Shown: positions 25,964-35,720 of the stretch, in pieces
Position numbering within the stretch: position 1 is the stretch's first letter
Layout of the letters: every line of letters starts with the position of its first letter
Assembly: GCA_049322695.1 (NCBI GenBank)
Contig: JBMORW010000015.1
Location: 1 to 64,000, forward strand
Source of the DNA: CALGKJ01 sp049322695
GTDB lineage: Bacteria > Bacillota > Clostridia > Lutisporales > Lutisporaceae
Length of the DNA stretch: 64,000 nt
Reading direction: 5' to 3'
Program-made: the position numbers and the translations under genes
The notes under the pieces: model-generated
Database searches by the model: none
Told to the model about the DNA's origin: nothing
What the model saw: the letters and a program-made list of their open reading frames with translations, nothing else

Positions 25964-28960
25964 TTGAGGAGCAGAATAACTGATACTTTGGTTATAATGA
26001 TATTAATACTTGCATATCTGCTGGCTGGTTGTTCCATTTCTCAAAAGAGTGGACATAGTGAGGTGGAAGCTGGGATTATTGATTTGACAGACTGGAATTT
26101 CGCTGAGAATGGTATTGTAAAGCTGGATGGAAAATGGGAGTTTTATTGGGATCAGGCTTTAGTGCCTGAAAGCTTTTCTCACAGCAAAGGGAAGCTGACA
26201 GGATATTTTGATGTGCCATTATATTGGCATAAATATAAGGAGCTTAAGCTGCCGATATATGGAATTGCTACATATCGGCTGAAGGCTATGGTAAATCCTT
26301 CATACAATGATTTGGCGCTTAAGCTTCCAAATATTACTGCCGCTTATAAGCTTTGGGTTAACGGAGCTTTAGTTACAGAGAGAGGCAGCATTGAAAATAA
26401 CAGTTATTTTATGCCTTTTATAAGGCCAACTATTAGTAAAACCTTTTCCGGCAGTAGTGGCAGCTTAGATATAGTACTCCAAATATCAAATTTTATTGAC
26501 CCGGAAAGCGGAGTCTCGCATTCAATCGAACTGGCACAAGTAAACCAATTATTTGAGGCACGCAACAGCAAAATGATTAATGAAGCATTTATGTTTGGAC
26601 TGTGTGTAATTATGGCTTTTTATCATTTTATACTTTATGTATTTAGAAACAAGAACAAGGAAGTCTTGTACTTTGGATTATTTTGTCTGACAATAGGCTT
26701 GAGGCTGATAACTCAAGGAGAAAACATTATAGGCTATATCTTCCCTTATATGGCCTATTATATTGGTTCGGCGATATTATATGGAACGGCTCCTTTAGCT
26801 GTTTTGTTTTATACCATGTATAAGAAATACCTGTTTATAAAATATGTTAACATAAAGATAGTAAACTTATTCTTGACAGTTAATATGCTATATTTTATTT
26901 GTGTCATTGTTACACCAATGCTATTCTATGGTAATATTTTTTACTATTATCTATTATTTATGATTGTAAATGGTGTATATATAATGATTTACACAGTTCT
27001 GAAGGCGATTTTCAAAAGAGAAAAGGAAGCTGTTATAGTTATTGTCGGTTCTATAGTCCTATTTATAACGATGATTAACGACATTCTCTATTTCAGTCAG
27101 GCAAATGACAGCGGGTATTTGGTTTCCTTTGGGCTGTTTATATTTATATTTTGCCAGTCTTTAGTCATAGGTAGAAGGTTTTCACATGCTTTCAAAAACG
27201 TTGAAGACTTGTCTGAACGCTTAATTGCTATGGATAAAATAAAGGATGAGTTTCTTGCTAATACATCACATGAGCTTAGAACTCCGGTAAACGGTATAAT
27301 TGGCCTAAGTGAATCACTTATAGATGGAGCTACGGGAGAGCTATCCGATAAAACAAAGGAAAACCTTGAAATGATAGTATCAAGTGGTAAACGGCTTGCA
27401 AGCCTGATAAATGATATTTTAGATTTTTCTAAAATGAAGAATAAGGATATAGTGCTACAAAGAAAAAGTGTTGATTTGCGGCAAACTGTTAATGTAGTGC
27501 TTACAGTTGTTAAATCAACGTACTCAGATTGTGAAATCGAAATGAATAACAATATTCCAGTAAATATCAGAAATGTATACGGGGATGAAAACAGAATACA
27601 ACAGATACTGTATAATCTCATAGTTAATTCAGTAAAATTTACGAAGGATGGATATATTCAAGTATCTGCTGAGGATAAAGGCAGTTTGATACAGGTTTGT
27701 GTCGAAGATACAGGTATAGGAATACCTAAAGAAAAATCTGAAGCTGTTTTCAAATCCTTCGAGCAGGTGGACTCTTCTATATCCAGAGAGTATGGAGGCA
27801 CTGGTATAGGTTTGAGCATTACCAAGCATCTGGTAGAGCTTCATGGTGGTGATATCTGGTTTGAATCCGAACTAGAAAAGGGTACAAGGTTCTATTTTAC
27901 TATTCCTGCCAGTGATGGAAATGCTGAGCTGCACAATGCCGTTGAAGAGAACAAAGCAGGCAGCGGCTTTGAAAAGATTTATGTAGAGGCAGCTAAAGAA
28001 ATTGCCTCATCAGTATATATAAGAGCTGATAGACAAGAGACAAAATCAAACACAAGAATACTTATTGTTGATGATGAGAAGATAAACTTGCAGGTACTCA
28101 GAAATCATCTTTCTAATCAGCAATATCAAATTGACGTTGCATCTAATGGTATAGACGCGCTGGAAAAAATTGATAATACCGAGTATGATCTTATACTTCT
28201 TGATATTATGATGCCGAGAATGTCCGGCTATGAAGTATGTAAAATACTAAGAGAAAAGCATTCAATATATGATTTGCCAATAGTACTGCTGACAGCTAAG
28301 AGCCAGGTTCAGGATTTAATCACAGGCTTCGAAGTAGGCGCTAACGATTACTTGGTAAAACCCTTTGAAAAGAATGAATTAATAGCAAGAGTGAAAACAC
28401 TGGTATCACTAAAAAACGCTGTAAAGACAGCAATTGAAAATGCAAAGCTGTTTGGAGAGGCTAAAAGGTTAGCCGAAATAGACCCCCTTACCGGCTTAAA
28501 TAATAGACGAAGATTGTTTGAGCTTGCAAAGGATGAGTTGGATACAGTTATGAGAAACCGCCTGGAGCTTTCACTTTTAATGATTGATATTGACTACTTT
28601 AAGAATGTAAATGATACCTATGGTCATGATGCAGGAGATATTGTACTAAAGCAAATAGCGGATACAATACATAAAAATCTTAGGAGTACGGATATTATTG
28701 GCAGATATGGAGGAGAAGAATTTGCAGTTATTCTGCCTTCTACATCTCATACTTCTGCGAGAATCACTGCTGAGAAGATACGCAAAGCTGTTGAAGTTCA
28801 AGGTTATCAAGTTGATAAGCATACAAAGCTAAAATGCACTATAAGCATTGGAGTGGCAAGCTATGGCGATGAGCTAAAAGAAATAGAGCAGCTTGTCAGG
28901 AAAGCGGATGAACTGCTCTATAAAGCAAAAGAAAACGGAAGAAATAGAGTGGAAGGGTAG
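25964..28960 (+). CDS. Hybrid sensor kinase: 7TMR-DISM, HisKA, HATPase, receiver and GGDEF
   Basis: A 998-residue signalling protein. Order: lipoprotein-like signal with LLAGC; an extracellular 7TMR-DISM beta-sandwich domain (about 35-185); seven hydrophobic segments (about 195-400); HisKA with phospho-His436 in NTSHELRTP; HATPase with N box NLIVNSVKFT, DTGIGIP and GGTGIGLS; a receiver with Asp747 in LLDIMMP; and a diguanylate cyclase domain with GGEEF at 916-920 and an RxxD inhibitory site just before it. So an outside signal would drive phosphorelay to cyclic-di-GMP synthesis within one chain. TTG 25964 has GGGGTGA upstream; GTG 25955 is an alternative. Confidence 0.92.
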   Translation: MRSRITDTLVIMILILAYLLAGCSISQKSGHSEVEAGIIDLTDWNFAENGIVKLDGKWEFYWDQALVPESFSHSKGKLTGYFDVPLYWHKYKELKLPIYGIATYRLKAMVNPSYNDLALKLPNITAAYKLWVNGALVTERGSIENNSYFMPFIRPTISKTFSGSSGSLDIVLQISNFIDPESGVSHSIELAQVNQLFEARNSKMINEAFMFGLCVIMAFYHFILYVFRNKNKEVLYFGLFCLTIGLRLITQGENIIGYIFPYMAYYIGSAILYGTAPLAVLFYTMYKKYLFIKYVNIKIVNLFLTVNMLYFICVIVTPMLFYGNIFYYYLLFMIVNGVYIMIYTVLKAIFKREKEAVIVIVGSIVLFITMINDILYFSQANDSGYLVSFGLFIFIFCQSLVIGRRFSHAFKNVEDLSERLIAMDKIKDEFLANTSHELRTPVNGIIGLSESLIDGATGELSDKTKENLEMIVSSGKRLASLINDILDFSKMKNKDIVLQRKSVDLRQTVNVVLTVVKSTYSDCEIEMNNNIPVNIRNVYGDENRIQQILYNLIVNSVKFTKDGYIQVSAEDKGSLIQVCVEDTGIGIPKEKSEAVFKSFEQVDSSISREYGGTGIGLSITKHLVELHGGDIWFESELEKGTRFYFTIPASDGNAELHNAVEENKAGSGFEKIYVEAAKEIASSVYIRADRQETKSNTRILIVDDEKINLQVLRNHLSNQQYQIDVASNGIDALEKIDNTEYDLILLDIMMPRMSGYEVCKILREKHSIYDLPIVLLTAKSQVQDLITGFEVGANDYLVKPFEKNELIARVKTLVSLKNAVKTAIENAKLFGEAKRLAEIDPLTGLNNRRRLFELAKDELDTVMRNRLELSLLMIDIDYFKNVNDTYGHDAGDIVLKQIADTIHKNLRSTDIIGRYGGEEFAVILPSTSHTSARITAEKIRKAVEVQGYQVDKHTKLKCTISIGVASYGDELKEIEQLVRKADELLYKAKENGRNRVEG

Positions 28961-28984
28961 AGAAATAATATCTATCCTTTTCAT
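28953..28984 (+). terminator. Weak terminator at the end of the hybrid kinase gene
   Basis: A 9-base-pair stem with one G-U pair (AAGGGTAGA with TCTATCCTT) overlaps the stop codon and is followed by TTCATTT. Confidence 0.4.
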
Positions 28985-29034
28985 TTGTAGTTATAGTATA
29001 CTAGAAATAATGGATTTGATTTTGAGGGGAGGTT

Positions 29035-30159
29035 ATGCGCCTTTTGGTGCAGCTTAAAATGAGCATTTTTAAAACAAGAAAGCAACGACTTATGGCCTTA
29101 ATGAAGGAACAGGGACTAAAATCAGTAATTCTCAGCCCATCTGCCAATATGTACTATATGACAGGTTTCAACACCTTTCCCGGTGAGAGGTTTCTTGCAG
29201 CAATATTTATGCAAAATGGCGAAGTGGTTTTTGTAGTACCTAAGCTATATGAACAAGAGGTCAGGGAACATGCTAGCTTTGACAGGCTTCTTTCCTGGGA
29301 TGATTCACAAAACCCGACAGATCTGCTGGAGGGGATTGTATCCCAATATGGTCTGGAAAACTCAGGTGCAGCAATAGAAGATACTATGTGGTTCTGTGCC
29401 TTCCAAAAGATCATGAAGGCTTATATAAATACCAACTATAAGCCTGCTTCTGAAATAATAGGTGAGCTTAGAATATGTAAATCAAGTGATGAAATTGCCA
29501 AGCTCAGAAAAGCTGGAGAGCTGGCAGATAAGGCACTGGTAAATACTGTAGGTAAAGTATCCGCTGGAATGACAGAGCTTGAAGTTAAGGATATTCTGGT
29601 TAAGGAAATGAAGGTGGCAGGTCTGGCTGCACCATCCTTTGATACAATCGTTGGTTCAGGCTCCAACAGTGCTCTTCCTCACTATACTGCCGGCCATAAG
29701 GTTATTAATGAAGGTGATGCTGTTGTAATTGATTTTGGCGGTATATATGAGGAGTATTGCTCGGATATGACAAGAACATTTCATGTAGGCAGTCCCAGTG
29801 ATGAGTATATAGAGGTTTACAATGTAGTTAAGGAAGCGCAGCAAAGGGCTATTGATGCTGTCAAGCCCGGTGTCAAAGCTTCAGAAATAGATGCGGCTGC
29901 CAGAAGATATATTACAGAAAAGGGTTACGGGCAGTATTTCATACACCGCACCGGACATGGAATAGGCATGGAGGTGCATGAAACACCATATATATCGGAA
30001 AAAAGTGATGTGATACTGAGACAGGGAATGGTTTTCAGCATAGAGCCGGGAGTATATCTACCCGGAAAATTCGGTGTAAGAATAGAAGATATAGTGGCAG
30101 TTACCGAAGACGGCTGTGAGCGACTTAACAACTTCTCAAAAGAATTGGAAATTATATAA
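29035..30159 (+). CDS. Xaa-Pro aminopeptidase (M24B metallopeptidase)
   Basis: A 374-residue peptidase. The N-terminal creatinase-like domain (about 10-140) precedes the pita-bread fold with the five metal ligands: Asp in VVIDFGG, Asp in CSDMTRTF, His in GHGIGMEVHE, Glu in FSIEPGVY and Glu in VRIEDIV. It removes N-terminal residues ahead of proline and is cytoplasmic. The ATG at 29035 is only 2 bases from GGGGAGG, so a slightly later start (TTG 29044 or ATG 29059) is possible. A symmetrical terminator follows. Confidence 0.93.
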   Translation: MRLLVQLKMSIFKTRKQRLMALMKEQGLKSVILSPSANMYYMTGFNTFPGERFLAAIFMQNGEVVFVVPKLYEQEVREHASFDRLLSWDDSQNPTDLLEGIVSQYGLENSGAAIEDTMWFCAFQKIMKAYINTNYKPASEIIGELRICKSSDEIAKLRKAGELADKALVNTVGKVSAGMTELEVKDILVKEMKVAGLAAPSFDTIVGSGSNSALPHYTAGHKVINEGDAVVIDFGGIYEEYCSDMTRTFHVGSPSDEYIEVYNVVKEAQQRAIDAVKPGVKASEIDAAARRYITEKGYGQYFIHRTGHGIGMEVHETPYISEKSDVILRQGMVFSIEPGVYLPGKFGVRIEDIVAVTEDGCERLNNFSKELEII

Positions 30160-30195
30160 AAAATATCATCCGATTTATATCGGATGATATTTTTT
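30158..30195. terminator. Bidirectional terminator between the peptidase and nhaC
   Basis: A 17-base-pair perfect stem with a 4-base loop and A and T runs on its outer ends, between convergent genes. Confidence 0.92.
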
Positions 30196-30209
30196 ATATA
30201 TGCTTCAAA

Positions 30210-31679
30210 CTATTTTTTTGCACCTTTGTACTCGGGAGCTGATGGGTCGTCTTCCAGCTTCATCATTGTTATTCCTGTGTAGCCATATACTATGGATACT
30301 ATGGGGTTAACAAGATTTAAGAATGCAAATGGAAGGTACTCTATTGTTGGTACTCCCAAATATGTCGACATTGTAGCACCGCATGTATTCCATGGAACAA
30401 GTGGTGATGTAAGTGTTCCTGCATCTTCAAGACATCTTGAAAGGTTTCTTGGAGCAAGACCTCTCTTTTGGAACTCATCCTTATACATCTTACCCGGCAA
30501 TACTATTGCGAGGTATTGGTCGCCTGCAAGTACATTTGTGAAAATGCTGGTAAGTATTGTAGCAGTTACTAATGAGCCTGTGCTCTTTGCAAATCTGAGT
30601 ATTCTCTTTCCTATTGCCTCCAGCATGCCTGTCTTTTCAAGTACTCCACCGAAAGTAAGGGCTGCAAGTATAAGTGAAATAGTCCACATCATACTTTGAT
30701 AGCCGCCTCTTGTAAGCAGTGTATCAAGTATTTCATTGCCTGTTTCGGATACAACACCGTTTTGCATAGCATCCAATACTGCAGGTATGTTTGCACCTTG
30801 GAAAATTATAGCCGCAAGACCTCCAAGAAGAGTACCTGCAAATAGTCCAGGTATAGCAGGAACCTTCTTAGCAACCATTACTATAACCAAAATTGGAACT
30901 ATAAGAAGCAGCGGGTTGATTTTGAAATTAGCGCTCATAAGATCAAGGATCTCCTGTATGCCTGCTACATCAAGCTCTTTGCCTGCAAAGCCTACACCCA
31001 GTATACCAAAACCTACAAATGCTATAAGTAAGCTGACGCCTGTAGTATAAACCATGTGTCTTACGTGGTCGAACAGGTTGGAACCAGCCATTGCAGGAGC
31101 CAGATTGGTAGTATCTGAAAGCGGTGACATCTTGTCTCCGAAATACGCACCAGAAATGATAGCACCTGCTGCCATAGGAGCCGGAACGCCAAGTCCTGCA
31201 GCAACGCCCATAAGCGCAATACCAACTGTGCCTGCTGTAGTCCATGAGCTGCCTGTTGCCAATGATACTATGCAGCAGAGAGCACATGCAGCTACCAGGA
31301 ATAAGCCCGGTGACAAAATCTTTAAGCCGTAGAAAATAAGTGTTGGAACTATACCGCCCTGTATCCAGGTTCCGATAATCATACCTATAATAGCGAGAAT
31401 TATGATTGCTTGCATAGTACCTGAAATACTGCTGATTATACCCTCCTCAACATCCTTCCAGGTATAACCAAGTCTGAAAATAGCTACAGCTGCAGCTATG
31501 AGAGCACCAAGAACCAATGGGATATGAACTTCCAGGCCCCAGCCAAAGAGTTTTATACCTCCAAGCATTGTTTCAGGTAATACTGACCACATAAGAATCA
31601 GAATTGTACCTATGACCGGCACTAAAGCTTCCCAAAGGTGCGCCTCTCTTTTTTGTTTCATCTTGTTTGTCATGTGCAT
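30210..31679 (-). CDS. nhaC: Na+/H+ antiporter, NhaC family
   Basis: A 489-residue membrane protein with about 11-12 hydrophobic segments. Family markers include ATGSSWTTAGTVGIALMG, GAIISGAYFGDKMSPLSDTTNLAPAMAG, and LVPWNTCGATMSTYLGVP. It exports Na+ in exchange for H+ and so supports pH and salt balance. ATG 31679 follows GGGAAGGAG on the minus strand. Its leader contains an 8-base-pair hairpin (31700-31725) just upstream of the ribosome site and, further up, a direct repeat spaced by 70 bases. It is monocistronic. Confidence 0.93.
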   Translation of the reverse strand: MHMTNKMKQKREAHLWEALVPVIGTILILMWSVLPETMLGGIKLFGWGLEVHIPLVLGALIAAAVAIFRLGYTWKDVEEGIISSISGTMQAIIILAIIGMIIGTWIQGGIVPTLIFYGLKILSPGLFLVAACALCCIVSLATGSSWTTAGTVGIALMGVAAGLGVPAPMAAGAIISGAYFGDKMSPLSDTTNLAPAMAGSNLFDHVRHMVYTTGVSLLIAFVGFGILGVGFAGKELDVAGIQEILDLMSANFKINPLLLIVPILVIVMVAKKVPAIPGLFAGTLLGGLAAIIFQGANIPAVLDAMQNGVVSETGNEILDTLLTRGGYQSMMWTISLILAALTFGGVLEKTGMLEAIGKRILRFAKSTGSLVTATILTSIFTNVLAGDQYLAIVLPGKMYKDEFQKRGLAPRNLSRCLEDAGTLTSPLVPWNTCGATMSTYLGVPTIEYLPFAFLNLVNPIVSIVYGYTGITMMKLEDDPSAPEYKGAKK

Positions 31680-31770
31680 TACTCCTTCCCCTTTATATTA
31701 ACTGCTTCTGGAAAATAAAGCAGTTAGGAACAAAAGTATACAAGTTTACTATATTATTATCTCAAAGGTT

Positions 31771-31860
31771 TAGAATAAAGTAAATAATTAAATTTATCAG
31801 ATAATTTGGAAAAGTCTTCTTTATCATTGTGAATAAATTGTAGTATAAAGTAAATAAGTA
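31771..31860. repeat. Pair of 20-base direct repeats upstream of nhaC
   Basis: Copies at 31771-31790 and 31841-31860 agree at 18 of 20 positions (TAGWATAAAGTAAATAAKTA) and are exactly 70 bases apart. They may be regulator sites for nhaC. The rest of 31680-32261 (582 bases, very AT-rich) shows a leader hairpin at 31700-31725 and the promoter at 32210; nothing else is supported. Confidence 0.5.
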
Positions 31861-32209
31861 TATGATAAGAATATTTAAAGGTATAAATATAATTTTAAGT
31901 CAATTCGAAAAATTGAAAAATACATAATTATTTATATTTAGAAAATGGTTATAATATTAATATAATCCAGCAGCTGTACATCAGCATAGCAACAAAACCA
32001 TTATAAGATCCTATTATCAAATATAACGCAAAATAACAAAAACCAACCATACTAAATACTAAAGATGCAATTGACTGCAAATTTATAAAATAATATTTGT
32101 ATCTTTTATGAAAAAAGCAGGTAAAAATAAATATTTATAGAATATGTAATATTACCCATAGTAACAGTCTGTTGTCGAAAACAGTAAGGATTGTATACCG
32201 TTACTTAAC

Positions 32210-32237
32210 TTGAATATTCCTATATTTTGAATATAAA
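32210..32237 (+). promoter_or_regulatory. Promoter of the small P-loop gene
   Basis: TTGAAT (32210-32215), a 16-base spacer and TATAAA (32232-32237), with the start codon 25 bases further on. Confidence 0.5.
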
Positions 32238-32261
32238 CAAATATGTAAGGGGGTAATTAAA

Positions 32262-32669
32262 ATGGTTAAGTTTATTTTAGGCGGAAAGGGCTCAGGCAAG
32301 ACTAAGATCATGATCAACATGGCTAACGAGGCGGGCAGAAACTCAGACGGCATAGTAGTGTACATCGACAGGGACAAAAATCATATTCACGATTTGGACA
32401 GATGTCTCAGATTCGTAGAAACAGCGGATTTTGAGATTGACAGTCTTAAGTCCTTCTATGGATTCCTATGCGGAATAATATCACAGAATTACGACGTGGA
32501 AAAAATATTTATTGATGGTCAAAAAATCATAACCGGTGCAAAGGATGAGCACCTGGAAGAGTTTATAAAGCACCTGAAAAATCTTGGTGAGAAGTTTGGA
32601 GTCAGCTTTGTCATCAGCAGCAGCAGGAATGTTGAGGATGCACCTGAGTTTTTGAGACAGTACATGTAA
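32262..32669 (+). CDS. Small P-loop ATP-binding protein of unknown function
   Basis: A 135-residue protein beginning MVKFILGGKGSGKT, an exact Walker A motif at residues 7-14. VEKIFIDGQKI (about 80-90) could be the Walker B strand (hydrophobic run ending in Asp), and GVSFVISSSRN near the C-terminus resembles the following sensor strand. It is therefore a minimal RecA/PilT-like nucleotide-binding core with no extra domain. Ribosome site AAGGGGG lies 8 bases before ATG 32262. It stands alone between its own promoter and terminator. Biological role not recognised. Confidence 0.75.
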   Translation: MVKFILGGKGSGKTKIMINMANEAGRNSDGIVVYIDRDKNHIHDLDRCLRFVETADFEIDSLKSFYGFLCGIISQNYDVEKIFIDGQKIITGAKDEHLEEFIKHLKNLGEKFGVSFVISSSRNVEDAPEFLRQYM

Positions 32670-32700
32670 TTAATTTGAAAATATATAGCTTCAGATATCT

Positions 32701-32727
32701 AAAGACCTTTCCGAAAGAAAGGTCTTT
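32701..32727 (+). terminator. Terminator after the small P-loop gene
   Basis: A perfect 11-base-pair stem (AAAGACCTTTC with GAAAGGTCTTT, 5-base loop). The tail after the stem is only GCTTATG, so efficiency is uncertain. Confidence 0.6.
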
Positions 32728-32805
32728 GCTTATGTATTTTGTTTAGACATATTGTCTGTTAAAATATTTATATAGTAATTTAACTCGTTGTGCTAAATGA
32801 TAACA

Positions 32806-32888
32806 AGTGTAAAATGCTCCGGGAATAAGAAACTGTGAGCTTGCTTGGGACTGCTTCAAAACTCGCACTGAAATAAGCGCTTTACATT
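32806..32888. repeat. Imperfect inverted repeat in the gap before the helicase genes
   Basis: AGTGTAAAATGCT (32806-32818) and AGCGCTTTACATT (32876-32888) are complementary at about 10 of 13 positions and flank 57 bases that are more GC-rich than the surrounding gap. This could be a miniature element or a structured RNA. No other feature is supported in 32728-33068. Confidence 0.3.
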
Positions 32889-33068
32889 AATAATATATTA
32901 CTGAGTTGTTTTTATATCATTGTTTAGTTAGCTTAAACAGTAGGTACGACTTCTCCTGCGTTTCATTAACGGTTTCTGAATCACTGCACAATACACTTTT
33001 ACATCATTCAAGTACAATAAGCTAGTTTAAAAGTAATATAAGGCTTTCTTAAAGGAACGGTGAGGAAT

Positions 33069-35711
33069 ATGGACAATTTTGTAAACTTAGGTGCGTTCAG
33101 CAACAGAATTATAGCTTCAAAGACAATTCCTGCAAAACAGCCAGAACTGGTGGATTTCCCCTTTGAGCTTTCAGAAGAAATAAAGGATTTTCTAAGGAGC
33201 AGAGGAATTGACAGTCTATACAGTCATCAGGGAGAGATGTTTGAAAAGGCACTCAAAGGCAGTAATATTGTGATTACTACGTCTACATCAAGCGGAAAGA
33301 CATTAAGCTTTTTGCTGCCTGTAGTACAAAAAATACTTGAGGACCCTGCGACAAGGGCAATTTTTCTTTATCCTACAAAGGCTCTGGCTCACGACCAATT
33401 CAGAAATCTTGTGCCTATACTTGAATATTTTGGTTCAGATAGAATACAGGCAGGTATATACGATGGTGATACACCCAACAGCGAAAGGTCAAGAATCAGG
33501 AAAAATGCCAATATTATACTTACTAATCCCGAGATGCTTAATTCATCGTTTTTACCTAACCACAGTGTATACGGCTTCAATCATATGTTTTCGAGATTGA
33601 GATTTATGATTATAGATGAGCTGCATTATTATAGGGGGGCTTTCGGCTCACATATGGCAAATATCATGAGAAGGCTTCAGCGTATTTGCAGATATTACCG
33701 CTGCACTCCTCAATTTCTTTGCAGCTCTGCGACTATAGCAAATCCGGTGGAGCTGGCACAAAACATATGTGGGGGAAGCTTTGAACATGTTGAAAAGGAT
33801 GGCTCTCCAACATCAGAAAAAAACATATACTTCTGGCAGCCACCTTTAGTAAGGGACACTCAATACAGAAAAACTCCTGAGGCTGAGGCTGCAGAGCTTA
33901 TACCAATGCTGGTAGAGCAGGATATCAAGTTTATCAGCTTCTGCAAAACAAGAAGAGAGGTAGAAGTAGTACTGAAGGAAGTCAGAGACAGACTGTCAAA
34001 CATGGATGGCAAGCCTACTTTGGGGAGGGATTTGTCCCATCTTGTTGCCGGTTATAGGGGGGGCTATACACCGGAAGAAAGGAAGGAAATAGAACATAAG
34101 CTAGCTTCAGGGCGACTGGCAGGGGTAGTGTCTACAAATGCTTTAGAGCTGGGTATTGATATAGGCAAGCTGGATATAGTGGTTGAAGCCGGATTCCCTG
34201 GCACCAAAGCCTCCTTCTGGCAGCAGTTGGGCAGGGCAGGAAGAAGAGGGGGAAAGGCCTTTGGTATTCTCATTCTAGATATTACTCCCAATGACCAGTA
34301 TATTGCCGTAAACAGTGAATGGCTTTTTGAAAGCGGAGTAGAGAATGCAGTAATTGACAAGAATAATCTTTTTATACAGCTTGCTCATACCAGAGCAGCG
34401 GCCGCCGAGCTTCCGCTTAGTCTTGATGATGCTGCAGTTTTCCCTGATTTGGGTGAAATCATACCTGTGCTAATACAGGCTCAGGAACTGAAAAATGATG
34501 CTGGAAGTTTTGCATGGACAGGTAATGAGTTTCCTGCGGGTGATTATAATTTAAGAAACATAAACAACAAAACCTATAAGGTTGTAAATAGGCAAAATGG
34601 TGTAGTTATTACTGAAATGGATGAGTATCTTGCTTTTCATGAGGTACATCCCAAGGCCATATACATACATGACAGCATGCAATACATGGTTGAAAGTCTC
34701 GATCTCACTAACAGGATAGCTTACGTATTTCCTGTGGATATGAATTACTTCACAGTACCCTTTGTGGAAACTGACGTTAATGTTTTGAGGGAGTTCAAGC
34801 TTAAGGAAATACAACGTACAGTGGCTCATTTTGGTGATGTTAAGGTAAAGGAAGCAGTTCCTGCCTACAAAATGGTCCAGTTTCACAATCATCAGAACCT
34901 TGGCTTTGAGAGAATAACCCTGCCGCTTTATCAGGAAATAGAGACAGAGGGCTTATGGTTTACGGTTGATGCTGAGGTAGACAGGGTATTTAACAGCTAT
35001 ACTCAGTATAATTACTATAACGGACTAAAGCACAGTCTTCTTAGTGCGGCGCAGAGGCGAACCATGTCCACAGGTGAAGACCTTGCCGGAACTGTGTTTA
35101 ATACCAAGAATGAGCAGGGTGAAGTGAAAAAGACACATGTTCTACTATATGATTTATATCCCGGAGGGCTTGGCTTCTCAGAAAAGGCTTTTGACTTCGG
35201 CAAGGAAATAATAGATGATGCAGTTATACTTGTTAAAAACTGCAAGTGCGAGGATGGCTGCCCAGCCTGTGTAGGAGATTATCACCTTGATAAGAAGCTG
35301 GTGCTCTGGGGACTCAGTATGCTCCTTGAGGATGCAAAAGCCCCTGAGAAGATTAAGGAGGCAGAAAAGGCACCAGTAATCATACAGGAATATGTCTATA
35401 AGCTGAAGGAGCTGCCTTCCAACTGGTCGCAGTTTGTACTTTTTCTCAAAACCAATGGTGAGTACCTCAACAGCTTCCTTAGCACCATAGACAGAGTGGA
35501 AGTAAGCGGAAGCATGCTGAACTTCATAACAGATTTTAAGTTCTATGAAGAATGGATTATGGATACAGCCAACAAGAAAAAGCTTATGAACATACTGAAA
35601 AGGTATGTAGAAGTCCCGGCAGGCTTTGATATCAGCGTGAAAACCATTGAAAAAACTCCTGCTGATATAAAGGATAAGCTAATGAGGAGATATGATGATT
35701 TGACAAAGTAG
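33069..35711 (+). CDS. DEAD/DEAH-box helicase with DUF1998 (MrfA/YprA-like)
   Basis: An 880-residue superfamily 2 helicase. RecA-like domain 1 has TSTSSGKT (Walker A), IDELHYY (DEAH-type box) and SSAT; domain 2 has VVSTNALELGIDIG and QQLGRAGRRGG. The C-terminal DUF1998 region carries four clustered cysteines in NCKCEDGCPACVG, as in B. subtilis MrfA, where they bind zinc. MrfA acts in mitomycin C repair and unwinds 3' to 5'. ATG 33069 (GTGAGGA just before it) is preferred over GTG 33060. A UvrD-like gene follows within 10 bases, so the two form an operon. Confidence 0.9.
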   Translation: MDNFVNLGAFSNRIIASKTIPAKQPELVDFPFELSEEIKDFLRSRGIDSLYSHQGEMFEKALKGSNIVITTSTSSGKTLSFLLPVVQKILEDPATRAIFLYPTKALAHDQFRNLVPILEYFGSDRIQAGIYDGDTPNSERSRIRKNANIILTNPEMLNSSFLPNHSVYGFNHMFSRLRFMIIDELHYYRGAFGSHMANIMRRLQRICRYYRCTPQFLCSSATIANPVELAQNICGGSFEHVEKDGSPTSEKNIYFWQPPLVRDTQYRKTPEAEAAELIPMLVEQDIKFISFCKTRREVEVVLKEVRDRLSNMDGKPTLGRDLSHLVAGYRGGYTPEERKEIEHKLASGRLAGVVSTNALELGIDIGKLDIVVEAGFPGTKASFWQQLGRAGRRGGKAFGILILDITPNDQYIAVNSEWLFESGVENAVIDKNNLFIQLAHTRAAAAELPLSLDDAAVFPDLGEIIPVLIQAQELKNDAGSFAWTGNEFPAGDYNLRNINNKTYKVVNRQNGVVITEMDEYLAFHEVHPKAIYIHDSMQYMVESLDLTNRIAYVFPVDMNYFTVPFVETDVNVLREFKLKEIQRTVAHFGDVKVKEAVPAYKMVQFHNHQNLGFERITLPLYQEIETEGLWFTVDAEVDRVFNSYTQYNYYNGLKHSLLSAAQRRTMSTGEDLAGTVFNTKNEQGEVKKTHVLLYDLYPGGLGFSEKAFDFGKEIIDDAVILVKNCKCEDGCPACVGDYHLDKKLVLWGLSMLLEDAKAPEKIKEAEKAPVIIQEYVYKLKELPSNWSQFVLFLKTNGEYLNSFLSTIDRVEVSGSMLNFITDFKFYEEWIMDTANKKKLMNILKRYVEVPAGFDISVKTIEKTPADIKDKLMRRYDDLTK

Positions 35712-35720
35712 GTGGATTTG

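Noticed and set aside
31680..32261. Sodium or other riboswitch in the nhaC leader
   Set aside because: Only an 8-base-pair hairpin at 31700-31725 is visible; no known aptamer core was recognised.
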